Shown: positions 1 through 10,585, counted from the stretch's first letter. The stretch: DNA of 64,000 bases from Molanna angustata (GCA_963576475.1 OY754980.1:31744431-31808430); one strand, 5' to 3'. The notes: generated by a model not told the origin, from the sequence alone. A program made the numbers and translations.

Positions 1-640
1 ATCAGGATATGTAAAGAAGAGGAAATTGAGAACTTAGACCATTTTTATGGATGATCCCAATATATCAATGGTTGCCAATGTTGCCATTCATAACGAAATC
101 TTAGTGTCAACCTTGACGTATGTAAATGAAACCTGAACATCGCAGAAGACGCCGAAAGCAGAATAAATGCAGTTAAAATGAAATCGTCAAGACGAATTTG
201 TAATAGAACGGTGTATGACAGGGTACGAAACCAGGGTACACGGATAGAATGTAAAATGAAGAAATATGTAGGTAATTGATGAAATCAAAGTAAACACATT
301 GAGATGTTTTGGCAACTTGGAAAGAATGAATGAGGATGAGAAGAAAATATACAAGGCGGACAGGAATAGAATGAGAGGTCGGGGTCGCGTCGGATATTTT
401 GAAAGGTGAAAATGTAAGAGGCGTAACCACAGACGTACATGTATAATTCAATTATAGCTGCACAGATTATATCTGCTCCATGCAAAGCAAAACACCACGT
501 AACACTGTACCTCCGTACATGTATAAGAACCACAGACAAAGTATGAATGTGGGTGAGGCGATGAATGTGTCAAAATAGAAAAATGTAGCGTTCGGTTTTC
601 TCTGACTATCCCGTGAGAGATATGGCGTGATGGTATGTGT
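1..640 (+). pseudogene. RTE-type LINE reverse transcriptase C-terminal relic (family A)
   Basis: The plus strand reads, through several stops and frameshifts, as the region after the reverse-transcriptase domain of an RTE-like LINE. Recognisable pieces are an EILVSTLTY stretch, then a MNEDEKKIYKADRNRMRG stretch around 325-380, and the terminal part near 540-640 ending on the nucleotide equivalent of SAYPVRDMA. The same tail recurs at 4228, 8845, 6490, 30070 and 45120. A short duplicated word (CGTACATGTATAA at about 433 and 515) brackets roughly 80 bases that do not belong to the tail. The copy is open at the window edge and cannot encode a protein. Confidence 0.65.
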
Positions 641-783
641 GTTTCCATGTATAAGTTTTCTTTATTTTCTTCTTATTTTTCTTCAACTTCTTCTTATTAT
701 TTTACTTTAGTTAGCACTAAACGCCCTGTTGTTCACCGCTTCTGTTCCTGGGATATGGATGACAAGCTCTCTCGCCATCTTAT

Positions 784-1225
784 TTGTGTCTTAACAGCAA
801 TAATTATTCAGAATTCGCAAACCATTTGATCGAAAATAACCATAGTTTTATTAATAATTTAGGCGTAAAAATATTACATAGTAATTTAAGTGATAGACAA
901 TTAGATAGCCTGGAAATCTTGGAAATCAGAAAAAACGTAAACATGAGAAATAATATAATTAATAATCAAACACAATTTCCTAATAACCCTATATTAAATA
1001 TTTTCCCAATACAAAAATTAATTAACCAATAACTTCATTGCTCCCCCCACCAATAAATAGTTTAACCCAGCCCACACGACACCCATTTTGTTTACCTTAA
1101 GTCTGTATATTGTAATTTATTTTAGTATACTTTGTATCCTCCTGAGGAAGGGAACTTTGTTCTCGTAACATGTAGAGGGATTTTTTATTCATTTGAATAA
1201 AAATTATAATTGTAGTGGTGTACAC
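784..1225 (+). pseudogene. Penelope-like element 3' end (GIY-YIG endonuclease C-terminus and 3' UTR)
   Basis: An open frame ending at 1032 reads as the last 80 or so residues of a Penelope-like retroelement protein. FANHLIENNHSF, LDSLEILEI and NNQTQFPNNPI are in the order seen after the GIY-YIG endonuclease core of these elements. The reverse-transcriptase part and the GIY and YIG motifs themselves are missing, so this is a 5'-truncated, inactive copy. After the stop comes a UTR containing CCTGAGGAAGGGAAC at about 1141, a word often seen in Penelope-like 3' ends, and an AATAAA at 1195. The assignment rests on remembered family pattern and was not searched. Confidence 0.6.
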
Positions 1226-1517
1226 AAAGTTGTGTTTTATTTCATTTAATTATTTCAAAATGATACCACAAAGTAAAAAAACAATCGTTTGTCGATGATG
1301 TATAATTTTCGAGTTTATGAATTAAAAATAAATATATGTATGGTTCATATATATGAAGAAGTTTTTGGTGAACAAAAAATACTTGGATAACAATATTAAT
1401 GAACAAATGAATGACACTGTATACATAATTAGATAAATTATTTTTCACCCTTTTCAATTGAAAACTTTTTATTAAAACGGATAAGAGTCTGAATCTTACA
1501 AACATATTTTTTCTTTT
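1226..1517. other. AT-rich spacer without recognisable content
   Basis: No coding pattern, RNA gene or repeat family is recognised. The minus-strand open frame through here is low-complexity and AT-driven. Confidence 0.5.
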
Positions 1518-1534
1518 AATAAATAATAGGTTAA

Positions 1535-1852
1535 CAAAGTGAGGAATTTCCACGTACGCGGTAATTTTAAAGTGGCCCCAATAGACAAAACATTAGTCAA
1601 AAACAGGCTTAGATGGTATGTCCACATTTTGAGACGACCGGCGGACAATGTGATAAATAAAGCCTTGGACATCGAGACTCCATGGACATCGACAGCCATG
1701 TGCTCGACAGCCACATGGCTGTCGAGCATCAAGAAGTATCTGCGAGAGAAGGGGCTGACTCCTGATCTGGCACAGGGAAGGCGAGTTTGGCGAAATAGAA
1801 TAAGGAGAGCCAACCCCAAGTAAATGGGACAAAGGCGAGCGCGAAGAAGAAG
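1535..1852 (+). pseudogene. RTE-type LINE 3' fragment with target site duplication
   Basis: The plus frame reads HVRGNFKVAPIDKTLV, then RLRWYVHILRRPADN and VINKALDIETP, the C-terminal region that follows the RTE reverse transcriptase. It is homologous to the minus-strand copy at 38355-38856. The element ends in a (GAA)n tail at 1843-1852. It is bracketed by a 17-bp duplication (1518-1534 and 1853-1869, one mismatch), as expected of target-primed insertion of a 5'-truncated LINE. A short palindromic patch around 1680-1725 (GACAGCCATGTG inverted) is internal. Not functional. Confidence 0.8.
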
Positions 1853-1869
1853 AATAAAAAATAGGTTAA

Positions 1870-2458
1870 ATCTTTTTAATCTTTATTTCTTTTCTCACAT
1901 AATCAGTCTTTTACACTACGTGGTGTCAGTGAGGGATTAACTGCCTTGTGGCGTCTCGACCGCTCTCCTGTTTATTTTTTACAACTTTTTGAAACATCTC
2001 GAACGATGAAAGCCTCACTTAGACTCTGTTCAGAGGAAATTCAACATTGAAAAAGAAACAAAAGGAATGAATAGAAGAAGACAGTTGCAATTTGAGTTTG
2101 TGTTAAAAAGCTAAAAGAAACAACCTATCAATGCATGATTTGCAGAATTCTAAGAACATCCATTGCACTTTCTGAGTCTGTGCAAGAAATGTAATAAGAA
2201 GATGAGGAAAATGGGACGTGATTGATGATAGTTTTGCAAAGAAAGATGAAAAAGTCCCATCGTTCAACTGCTGAGACATGACAGAAATCTTTTGTGAGCT
2301 AAACTTGTTACATTTACTTGAGAGACCATTATTAAAAATAATGTAGGTACCTATTACAAAATAATTTATTTGATCTCATTTATTCTCAAACATTATTACC
2401 TATATCTGAGAAAAAAATGATAAGAAACACATAATAAAAAAAATAAACTTAAATACTC
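1870..2458. other. Spacer with no recognised feature
   Basis: No open frame longer than background, no repeat shared with the rest of the window and no RNA gene was recognised. Confidence 0.45.
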
Positions 2459-2750
2459 ATTTAAACAAACCGAATACTTTTCTTGTTACATATACGCAAA
2501 CATTAGATTTTTGCCCTGTCGGGAGTCAATGCTATTTTATGACATTTTTTCAACATCTCAATAGAGACGAAGTTGAAATATTCGCCGATTGCGCAGGGTG
2601 CAAGGAAGTGTTTATTTTTTTTATTATTATTACATTGGTTAAAGCGAGTCCAAAAATTAAATAATATTTCCATAAATGTAATAATATTTCTGGCACAGTT
2701 CAAGGTCAACATATTGTGTGCGAGAACAGTGTCACCTCTTGTATAAGGAC

Positions 2751-3194
2751 TGTTTATTTTATTTTATTGTATTTTATTTTATTTTATTTCATTTTATTTT
2801 ATTTAATTTTATTTAATTTTATTTTATTTTATTTTATTTTATTTTATTTTATTTTATTTTATTTTATTTTATTTTATTTTATTTTATTATATTTTATTTT
2901 ATTTTATTTTATTTTATTTTATTTTATTTTATTTTATTTTATTTTATTTTATTTTATTTTATTTTATTTTATTTTATTTTATTTTATTTTATTTTATTTT
3001 ATTTTATTTTATTTTATTTTATTTTATTTTATTTTATTTTATTTTATTATATTTTATTTTATTTTATTTTATTTTATTTTATTTTATTTTATTTTATTTT
3101 ATTTTATTTTATTTTATTTTATTTTATTTTATTTTATTTTATTTTATTTTATTTTATTTTATTTTATTTTATTTTATTTTATTTTATTTTATTT
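2751..3194 (+). repeat. (TTTTA)n pentanucleotide microsatellite, about 440 bp
   Basis: About 88 units of a five-base TTTTA repeat with a few variants (TTTCA, TTTAA and TTATA units near both ends). Because five is not a multiple of three, the tract is open in a frame coding Ile-Leu-Phe-Tyr repeats, which is an artefact. It may be the expanded A-rich tail of a minus-strand retroposon whose body would be the AT-rich segment at 3195-3480. Confidence 0.97.
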
Positions 3195-3530
3195 GGAACA
3201 CTTACAGATATTGACAATCGCATACAAGAAAGTATATCATAATAATTTTACATAATGTCAACATCCAATTGGAAGTGAATACAACATGCGAAGTTCATAA
3301 ATTATTTACACAAACATATTAAAATATCCAAGATAAAAACAGTAATATAAAAACTTTACAAATAAGACATAATTATACAAAACCTATAAAAGCATAAAGA
3401 AGCAACAATAAAAAGTACAAAGTAAATATAGAGAATCATATATAAAACAATGAAAAGTAATGAAAATTATGCATATAACAAAAAAAAGGGATGAAAACAT
3501 CAACAGAAATTCTCCTCTCGACTGTTGCTT
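3195..3530 (-). other. AT-rich segment, possible retroposon body of the (TAAAA)n tail
   Basis: Between the pentanucleotide tract and the resumption of family F there are about 330 bases with no coding pattern. Read on the minus strand they would sit directly upstream of a (TAAAA)n tail, the position of a LINE or SINE 3' UTR. This is inference only. Confidence 0.3.
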
Positions 3531-3798
3531 TTATTATTTTAAAACCAATTCCTCGATAGATGGCGTTACAAAAAGGTATCTTCTTCACTTCATATATGGC
3601 GATGGAGTTTTTTTATCTTATTTTCAAACAAACAGAATTTCATGATTTCAATATATAGAACTTTCAAAAATCGCATTAATAAGGGAACTCAATAATATGA
3701 AGGCACAATTGGTGAACGTTGCGCAAGCGCATAAATTGATCACGTAATCCAGTCAATGACATGTTGTAAGCCCTGTAGGTGCCTTGAGTTCCTGATTA

Positions 3799-3980
3799 TC
3801 CTTTGTTTTATTTTTTCCTTTTCTTCTGCTATTTTTTATTTATTTTGTAATGTAATTAACTGATTGCCATAGTACACATTATTTTGTATATATAACATTT
3901 ACTCTGGATGGTTGGAAGAAATTGCCATCAGGCAATAAGCCCGCCAGTGTACTAATTATATGTTCAAGAAGACTAAAATA
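3799..3980 (+). mobile_element. Jockey/CR1-type LINE 3' UTR fragment
   Basis: The segment contains GGTTGGAAGAAATTGCCATC followed by AGGCAATAAGCCCGCC and ends in AATAAATATT. This is a common insect LINE 3' UTR pattern, in which a short hairpin-like word (TTGCC...GGCAA) precedes the A-rich tail. The same pattern appears inverted at about 30740-30790. It interrupts family F: sequence before 3799 and after 3980 is continuous in the other F copies. Confidence 0.5.
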
Positions 3981-4227
3981 AATATTAATCCAACATCGTC
4001 TCTTTTGAGATGTTAAAAAATCAAACAAACAAAAATTGTTTGAAAATATAACATGCATTAAATTATTAAATTGAATTTACTTACATTATGTTTCATTTTC
4101 TAAACCAAAAGTAATGTCAGGTAATAATAATTATTGATCACTTCTTAAAACTACATTTTGTAGGTAATACCTACCTACTTAAATATGTCTCATATTTTTA
4201 TATTGATGGCTTGAGTGGTGAACAGTG

Positions 4228-4350
4228 TGTGAAGCGTGTATGAGACGATGCACGGCCGTGAACGAAGCGAGAATGTATGTCGAGAGAGAGAAGTCTGACG
4301 TTCGTTATTTTCTGCCTACCCCAAATAGGTAAAAGGCGTGATGGTATGGA
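4228..4350 (+). pseudogene. RTE family A tail fragment
   Basis: About 120 bases match the end of family A: a relic of the Arg-rich MRRCVNVNEA segment followed by a decayed form of the final SAYPxxxMA segment and the GGCGTGATGGTATG word. Frameshifts and stops are present. Confidence 0.55.
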
Positions 4351-5480
4351 GTAGTGAACAATTTAAAAAATACGGATTTTTCTTTTGCGTTTTCATTAAC
4401 GATAATTTACAAAGTTTCGAGTTTTAAAAATAAATAAAACGGGGTTTTATTTATTTTTAACCAAATCATACTTAACCTTATTTATTTTATTTTCCATTTG
4501 ATATCTATATAAAATAATAAATGGTGTTTTAAGAATTATTTTCGATCGAAGTTATTTTTGTATTCACCATCAAATGTAAAAATGATAGGTAGGTATAATA
4601 TAATGTACCTATAATAATATTATCATTTAACATTTTGAATAATGTTATTTTTAAATTGTATTCAATCATAGATTGACGCATACCTACACTATTTTTTCTC
4701 GATAGTATTTCTGTCAATCAGTGATTGACACATTAATGATTGTTTTACGAAGTACCTAGATAATATAAAAAATAAGCGTCGAAATGCGTGACCAAAACAA
4801 TTAATTATAAAATTATTCTTTATGTCATATTGTCGTTTATTATTGATTTTTTCTGTCATAAACAATATTATAAAATCAATTATTAATGCGCTGTCATATA
4901 ATATACCATGAAAACAAATATTATTCGTCATTAAACAAAAGTAAATAAAAATATTTTATATAATATAGGTACCTACCTACCTATTGAAAAAATATGATAT
5001 ATTTAAAAATCGTAATTAAGAAATCCTTAGTATATTGAAAAACTATTTCAATACAAAAACTAGTTAAATTTTGTTATAACTATAATGAAACTCAAGTTTT
5101 TTTAACAAATATAAGGATGTAGTAGTACCTATAAACATGTATAACGGAAGGCAAAAAGCATAGAGGTCGTCCTGAAGACAATTATGTAGAACAAGTTATT
5201 GGTTTGTAGCAGATATCAAGAAATGTAGTGAATAGCGAGTGATAAAGAAAAGTGATCTTATTATTATGACCCAGAAGATAAAGAAGACAACATAATATGG
5301 TTGACAAACTCATAATTTGTACAGGGTGCATGAAAGAATTTTTATTACCCAATTTTTATGCGGCCGAATATTATTATTTTATTTTAAATAATTAACAATT
5401 TACGCAGTGATCAATTATTTTTTTTGATGCGATGTAACTCTGTTTGCATTAATTAAAAAATATTTTTATATTGATTCTCG
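4351..5480. other. AT-rich spacer
   Basis: About 1.1 kb with no recognised gene or repeat. Short open frames on the minus strand (4529-4931) have composition typical of AT-rich noncoding DNA. Confidence 0.45.
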
Positions 5481-5489
5481 AGCAACTAA

Positions 5490-5650
5490 CAGGTACTATG
5501 TCAAATATTTATTTAACATCCACGCAATGACAAGTTGTCACATTCTGGAGAACTACGATATTAATCGTCTCACAGATCCAGACTGAACCACCAGGATGGA
5601 ACCCGGGAACTTTGGATCAGCAGTAAGATACCTAACCATCTGAGTTTTAT
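5490..5650 (-). mobile_element. tRNA-derived SINE fragment (minus orientation)
   Basis: Reverse complement of the body of the SINE seen at 35058-35298. It holds the words CGAGCAACTAACAGGTACTA, GACAAGTTGTCACATTCTGG and ATTAATCGTCTCACAGATCC, then a decayed B box (GGAACCCGGGAAC on the plus strand) and a decayed tRNA-like head up to about 5645. Diverged and lacking an obvious tail. Confidence 0.7.
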
Positions 5651-5994
5651 GTACGAAACGCCTATTTTAAAAATAAGTTAAACATTATAATTATACAAAA
5701 TATTCACCATCTTTTTCACTTAAACGCTAAGTTATACTTGAAAATATATTTTATTTGTGTAAATACGTACTTCTAACTTTTGAATTAACAGATATTTGCG
5801 TGCAAAACGTACACTTTTTTGACAGATTTGACTTAAAAAAATTTGTATGAAAAAATAATTATTGAAATATATTTCATAATTCAGCATTTTTATCGAATTA
5901 ATTTTAGCGTGACACTGCGTCAGGTATACTGGTACATGCTCGCACATAAATTAGATTTTTAGATGTTCTTGGTTTTTCAGAAGGCGTGAGACAA
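5648..5994 (+). repeat. Dispersed repeat family C, copy 1
   Basis: About 345 bases that recur at 14776-15121 with roughly 90 percent identity by eye, including GCGTGACACTGC, CAGGTATACTGGTACATG and TTAGATTTTTAGATG. Both copies run into a (CA)n tract after GGCGTGAGACAA. No coding potential. It could be a SINE or a non-autonomous element with a microsatellite-type end; class unknown. Confidence 0.75.
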
Positions 5995-6072
<78 letters not shown>

Positions 6073-6161
6073 CCTCACGCACACACACACACGCACGCAT
6101 GCACACACACACGCACGCACGCACACACACACACACCCTCACACACACACACACACACACA
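5995..6161 (+). repeat. (CA)n dinucleotide microsatellite
   Basis: A run of about 35 uninterrupted CA units, followed by CA tracts broken by GC and CT pairs. It is attached to the end of repeat family C; the second copy has a short CA tract in the same place, so the tract probably grew from the end of the element. Confidence 0.95.
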
Positions 6162-6489
6162 ACAAGATCATTGCTTTATTTATTAAGATTTCATGGTTTG
6201 TCCAACCTTCAGAACAAGAAATCGCTATAGCGAACACATTTAGCACCTCTGTTTTACCGAAAGGCTTCATTTGATGTGAATTCATTGCGCCGCTACAAGA
6301 CAACACTAGGTACCTAGATGTTGTATCACTACGGTAGATGGCGTTAAATGGTCAGTGCTGGCGGAAACGTCACTCCAGACCTCCTATCGACGGATCTACT
6401 ACTGGTGAACGCTATTTTCCAGCACCACCCGCCCGTTCTGCAAGATAAGAACACGGAAACCAAAATAGGTTTCGACATCCAAGCTGTTG

Positions 6490-7060
6490 GGTATCATAAG
6501 TACATACCTACATACCATCTCGCCATGTTCCTAATGGGGTAGGCAGAGATAAACAAATGCCAGATTTTCCTATCCTGCAGATATGCATCTGTCGATAAAT
6601 CAACATTCATACATCGTCTCATATATGTTCGTCTGTTGTTCAAGTTTTTTACATTCCCCTCTTTCAGAATGTCGTTCACGTGGCCATCCTTTTCTTGGAC
6701 GGCCCCAACCTCTCATTTCATCCTGTCCGTATTACATTTTGTCAGATATGTGATAATGTCAGTACGAGCGAGACAACATGAGTGACTGATGTTATATAAA
6801 ATATAAGTAACATCAGTTACTTATATAAGGGGTATTGTGTGCCCGGCGTCTATCACTTTCCGCTGTTGTCAGGCTCACCTACATCGTACAATTGTGTATA
6901 TCTGTGTCTAAATAAGAAACTACTGGATTATTAATCATCTCAATTCCACCGCAACCAAGAATATTATAAATATTTTCTTTGTCAGGCATTCCTCATTCAT
7001 TCTCCACATGTGGCCAAACCATCTAAATGTGTTCACTTTCATTCTATTGATGACAACTTT
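6490..7060 (-). pseudogene. RTE family A relic, split by an insertion
   Basis: On the minus strand 6494-6679 reads NDILKEGNVKNL, RRTYMRRCMNVD and ISAYPIRNMARW, the tail of family A. The part encoding MNExHxTKKIY-like sequence lies at about 6965-7060 and is separated by some 235 bases of unrelated sequence (see 6732-6964). The copy at 30070 is continuous across this point. Confidence 0.65.
6732..6964 (+). mobile_element. Putative solo LTR inserted in an RTE relic
   Basis: This insert has the layout of a small LTR: a TATA-like TTATATAAGGGG at about 6821, GC-richer sequence after it and an AATAAGAAA at about 6911. The word TATTA occurs on both sides (about 6730 and 6962) and could be a 5-bp target duplication. 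The ends do not form a clean TG...CA pair, so the identification is tentative. Confidence 0.35.
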
Positions 7061-7884
7061 TATTTTTTTATATGAAATATCTGATTTATATTAGATAGTA
7101 AATTCTTTGCGAATTTTCAATATGTGTTACATTCATGTATATTGATCCCGAAATGAAGACAATTTTGAGTACTTTTATTTAAAAAAAACTTATATTATAA
7201 AAGCAATTGTGGCTTCAATCAAGTAAACCAAACAGTTTGAGCTGTGGAAAAGTTTCTCTCAAACTAAACATTCTGTGATGGTTATCATCCAACGCTTCGT
7301 TTCCTTTTATTTTCCTTGAAACTTTGTTAAGTGTCAATATTATTGTTATGAGAAACACCACACCAACACCATTGTGGAATATTTCGCAACCTACCTATAA
7401 TTTACATTCATGTTTTTTTTTACTTAAAAAGCGCTTTATATAGCCTAACTGCATCATCATCTGTTGACAACGTTTACCTTTTTTGCTGAAGTCAGTGATA
7501 ATATAGAGAATACTCCAACTCTAACTCATATATTATCTATTATTTTTATTCCTCTTTCCTAGGACAATTGTTTAGCCTTCAAATGACCTTTTCAACTAAA
7601 ATATTTATTTTCTTTATTCATATCATAACAAAATATACGAACATCCAAAATTTACACATTATATAGTTTACAATATCACCTACCTCTTATAAAGAAATAC
7701 CTAATATATAAAGAACACTTTGTGGAGATACTTCTTCTTCTTTTTCGTGTTAGGTTCCCCAAAAGTGCAAACTTAGCTTACAAACATAAGCAAGTAGAAG
7801 GACAATCAGTGAATTGGTGACTTTATTTAAGATCTTAAATGGCTTCTTAGACGTCATTGATTTAACAAGTCTCATATGAATTTT
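7061..7884. other. Spacer with no recognised feature
   Basis: No gene, RNA or repeat family was recognised in about 820 AT-rich bases. Confidence 0.45.
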
Positions 7885-8444
7885 TAAATTATATTATCTA
7901 GTTGGGGTGTTTCGGCTTTTTTCAATATTTTTTAATACTTTGGAAATATAGGCAACAGCCTGCAACACATAAATTTATCATAAAAATTAATTTTTGTTGA
8001 TAAAAAATGTTCGAGTAACTCTGTAATTTTTAAGAAAAAAAAATTGAGATATGGTATTTGTCTATATTTATAGGTACCAATGGTTTTTGAGATTTACAGG
8101 AAAATAAAGTAAAAATTCAAAAGTTAAACAATCATTTAAAATTCTGAGTTTTGTTTAAGTTTTTGTTATATTCTGAAATTTTGAGCTATGTGAATTGAGC
8201 GGATCAAAAGTTATAAATGAGGGACACACACAGACACACTGAATGTTCTACTCCGAATTCTAAGTGAATCCATATAAAAACATATATGCTGCGAAGTTGG
8301 TGTTTTTTGACTTCAAAGTTGGAAAAACCGTGAAATATATAGACCCTGCATACGAACCTCGCGTATCTTGGCTTGATATTTTTTATAATATAATATTCAA
8401 TATGTTAAGATAATAAAATTCTCTTGAACGAATCGACAGTTGGA
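7885..8444 (-). mobile_element. Helitron-like non-autonomous element, 3'-truncated copy
   Basis: On the minus strand it begins with TCCAACTGTCGA at 8444, preceded by A, and follows the family: an ATTCTCTTAA palindromic patch, AAAAAACACCAACTT, a short (TG)n part near 8225, the GATCCGCTCAATT word and an AGTTGGGGTGTTTCGG word at about 7905. It ends before the family's 3' hairpin, so it is 3'-truncated. Sister copies are at 10925, 17333 and 46222. Confidence 0.7.
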
Positions 8445-8844
8445 TTATTGTATTACACAGGTACTAATTTTGCTATCATTATTTTTATTGAATCATTATA
8501 ATATTTATTATCTTGTGTAATCTTTTAAACATACCTTTATTGTCATTTTTCTTCGAATTATTTTTGTTGTCATCAAATAATATCAATTTCCACCATTTTT
8601 ATACATCTTTACAGTACACAAATACCTAAACACATACAAATCATTTGATTTATAATGATAACCAGACAGTTCTTAGACAATCCATTTATTCAATAATAAT
8701 AATTAAGTATATATCAATATAATCAATGAATTTTCTAACACGGATTCAAAGTTTATTTTAATATAATGAATTATAACAAAATTTCTTAAAATTTACATAC
8801 GACATTAAATGATATTTTGAAATGTGAATGATATTTAGAAAGAA

Positions 8845-8985
8845 CGAAATATGAGAAGTTTGAAAAATCGACGAGCATGCATGAGACGATGCGTGGATGT
8901 GAAGGAAGCTAGGAATGTATGCAAAAATAGAGGAGTATGGCGCTCGGTTCTCTCAGCTTACCCCGTAAGGGATATAACGTGATGG
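8845..8985 (+). pseudogene. RTE family A tail fragment, open frame
   Basis: Frame reads SLKNRRACMRRCVDVKEA, then NVCKNRGVWRSVLSAYP and VRDIT before a stop. This is the best preserved version of the family A C-terminus in the window. No reverse-transcriptase domain precedes it. Confidence 0.7.
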
Positions 8986-8989
8986 TATA

Positions 8990-9455
8990 AATGTATGGAT
9001 GTTTTTATTTCCTACCGCTGACAAATAGAGAGAGATTTGAAAAAATTGAGCAACGTACAAAAACTAACAATATAATTATTAAGAATAACGATTAACTTAA
9101 AAAGCCAACCTTTGTTACATTTGTTACATTTCATGTTACATTAATTTACTCACTGCTGGAAACAAAATAATACTTTATTCCTGTCTAATGAGGCTCCTGG
9201 AAAGGATCCAGGACATATATAATATGTCCAAGGAACTGATCTTTTCGAAATTATTATATATGGTAAGATATCAATGGAATGGCGAATTCTGAGTGGCGTT
9301 AGCGTTTTTTTTTTATAAAAAGTATGATGAGGAATGTCTGTTTGGTATAATAATTTTCAGACGGTCTGTGGGTACAGTAAGTATTAGTTTGTCATAAAGG
9401 TAATTCTGAGGTCCTTCGTCTTGTCTGTAAAGTCTGCAATGTTTGTGGTTATTGC
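8990..9455. other. Spacer downstream of the tetraspanin gene
   Basis: No recognised gene or repeat. A short palindrome near 9205-9230 (GGATCCAGGACATATATAATATGTCC is partly symmetric) is the only visible structure. Confidence 0.4.
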
Positions 9456-9830
9456 CTATATTTTTACTTCGTGTAACTCAATAACATGCGTTGTATTCGT
9501 TGTAAACTGTTTATAAAAATGTTTTATTGTTAATTCAGATTGACTTCTTACAATTGCATTCCAAACTGTAGAAATTTTACGTAATATCAATTTTTGTAAA
9601 ATGTGGCAACAATCATACATACACTGTTTGTCTGAAGGGTAGTTTCTAATAATTTCTACTTTCTTTGTGGTGTAGAATGTAGCAACTAATAAGGCATATG
9701 TTGTATAAATATTTAACATAGTACATGTTAGTTGCTCGAGAAACAATAAAAATTTAATAAATAATGAGGTCTTTGTTAAGGCACCTTTATGTTCAAAATC
9801 TGCATAGCCTAAGATATTTATCTGCTTCAT
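9456..9830 (-). CDS. Uncharacterised 124-residue open frame overlapping the tetraspanin stop
   Basis: Its ATG overlaps the tetraspanin TGA in an ATGA arrangement (9827-9830). It has 124 codons, a hydrophobic stretch at about residues 24-52, four cysteines and a basic, polar second half. I recognise no family. The length is more than expected by chance in AT-rich DNA, but eukaryotic mRNAs rarely use coupled downstream frames and it may simply be tetraspanin 3' UTR. No splice evidence supports translation. Confidence 0.2.
   Translation of the reverse strand: MKQINILGYADFEHKGALTKTSLFIKFLLFLEQLTCTMLNIYTTYALLVATFYTTKKVEIIRNYPSDKQCMYDCCHILQKLILRKISTVWNAIVRSQSELTIKHFYKQFTTNTTHVIELHEVKI
9523..9528 (-). 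promoter_or_regulatory. Candidate polyadenylation signal for the tetraspanin gene
   Basis: TTTATT on the plus strand gives AATAAA on the minus strand about 300 bases past the tetraspanin stop codon. Plausible as poly(A) signal, but such words are frequent here. Confidence 0.35.
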
Positions 9831-10585
9831 AATTCTGCATTTGACTTTTTCGCTAAATAGTATGCAAACAATATTTCGAAAATTTGCACAACAGCAATGG
9901 TGATGGCGGTTATTGCTATCACATGCGTGTGGGAGTACATTATTTCACTGAGCTTGTCTGCGCACCCTTCCTTGAAGAGCATTTTCGAATATGAGAAACA
10001 CGTGACGTGTCCGACAGCGCCCGGCTGTATAGCGCAACAAGACATGGGTTTGGGAAACAATCCGAGAGCTGTGTTGTTATAGATTTTCTCCCAGTCGTCC
10101 GGACCCTCGACTCCGCAACACTCGTATGTCCTCTGCAGGTCGTCCCAGACGACGGTGATCTCGTCGGGCATTCCGTAGTGGACCAAGCTACTGTCCAACT
10201 TCCCGGAGAGGTAGGCACCCACCTTGTCCCTGAGGGCGAACCCTGTGATGGAGGCAGACAGCTCCAAGACGAAGATGACAACCATCATTATGGTGAAGGA
10301 CAGGAGCATGCAGTAGCTTTCTTTGGCGGCTCCCACGCAACCGAAGCCGGCCACAATAAGAACAATCGAACCGATCGTCATCATCAGGATCGGTATGGCG
10401 TAGTATGGCTCGTCCAGCAACGTCAAGATTGTGTCGTTTCTGTTGTAGTCAGCCTGGACTACGGCTCCGACAGTCAGAATAACTATTCCAGTCACTACAA
10501 ACACAACGTTCACCGCGAAAAGGACGTATTTCGCCCATCGCGCGAGAAAGTCCAGATTCGCCATCTCGTAACTTTGATTGACCAT
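9827..10585 (-). CDS. Tetraspanin, 252 residues, single exon
   Basis: A four-pass membrane protein that organises partner proteins in the plasma or endosomal membrane. Predicted membrane segments are at about 21-43, 64-84, 94-117 and 222-244. The large extracellular loop (118-221) carries the family signature: CCG at 156-158, a PMSCC motif at 180-184, and Cys196 and Cys208, giving six loop cysteines in total. NNT at 170-172 is a possible N-glycosylation site. The length is normal for the family. Met1 gives MVNQSYEM; Met8 would give MANLDFLARW, the more typical short cytoplasmic start, so either could be used. It is unbroken by introns, unusual for insect tetraspanins, and clearly GC-richer than its surroundings. 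The family is certain; the subfamily and ligand are not. Confidence 0.92.
   Translation of the reverse strand: MVNQSYEMANLDFLARWAKYVLFAVNVVFVVTGIVILTVGAVVQADYNRNDTILTLLDEPYYAIPILMMTIGSIVLIVAGFGCVGAAKESYCMLLSFTIMMVVIFVLELSASITGFALRDKVGAYLSGKLDSSLVHYGMPDEITVVWDDLQRTYECCGVEGPDDWEKIYNNTALGLFPKPMSCCAIQPGAVGHVTCFSYSKMLFKEGCADKLSEIMYSHTHVIAITAITIAVVQIFEILFAYYLAKKSNAEL

Larger units (their letters stand above)
2471..4018 (-). mobile_element. Snap-back repeat family F, copy 1, interrupted by later insertions
   Basis: Read on the minus strand this copy ends in AGTATTCG, like the other copies (AAATATTCG). It carries the family words GAGACGAAGTTG (2562-2573), GCGCAAGCGCATAAA (about 3722) and GTAAGCCCTGTAGGTGCC (about 3768). 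Flanking duplications of about 12 bp (2459-2470 and 4019-4030, two mismatches) fit an insertion event. It was later split by the (TTTTA)n tract with an AT-rich segment and by a LINE 3' end at about 3799. Other copies are at 38183-39374, 40480-40615 and 42176-42640. No protein is encoded; the class is unknown. Confidence 0.55.

Noticed and set aside
2716..3255. 179-codon plus-strand frame of Ile-Leu-Phe-Tyr repeats
   Set aside because: It is the translation of the (TTTTA)n microsatellite; a five-base repeat without in-frame stops is always open.
5951..6186. Thr-His and Cys-Val repeat frames on both strands
   Set aside because: Translation of the (CA)n tract.
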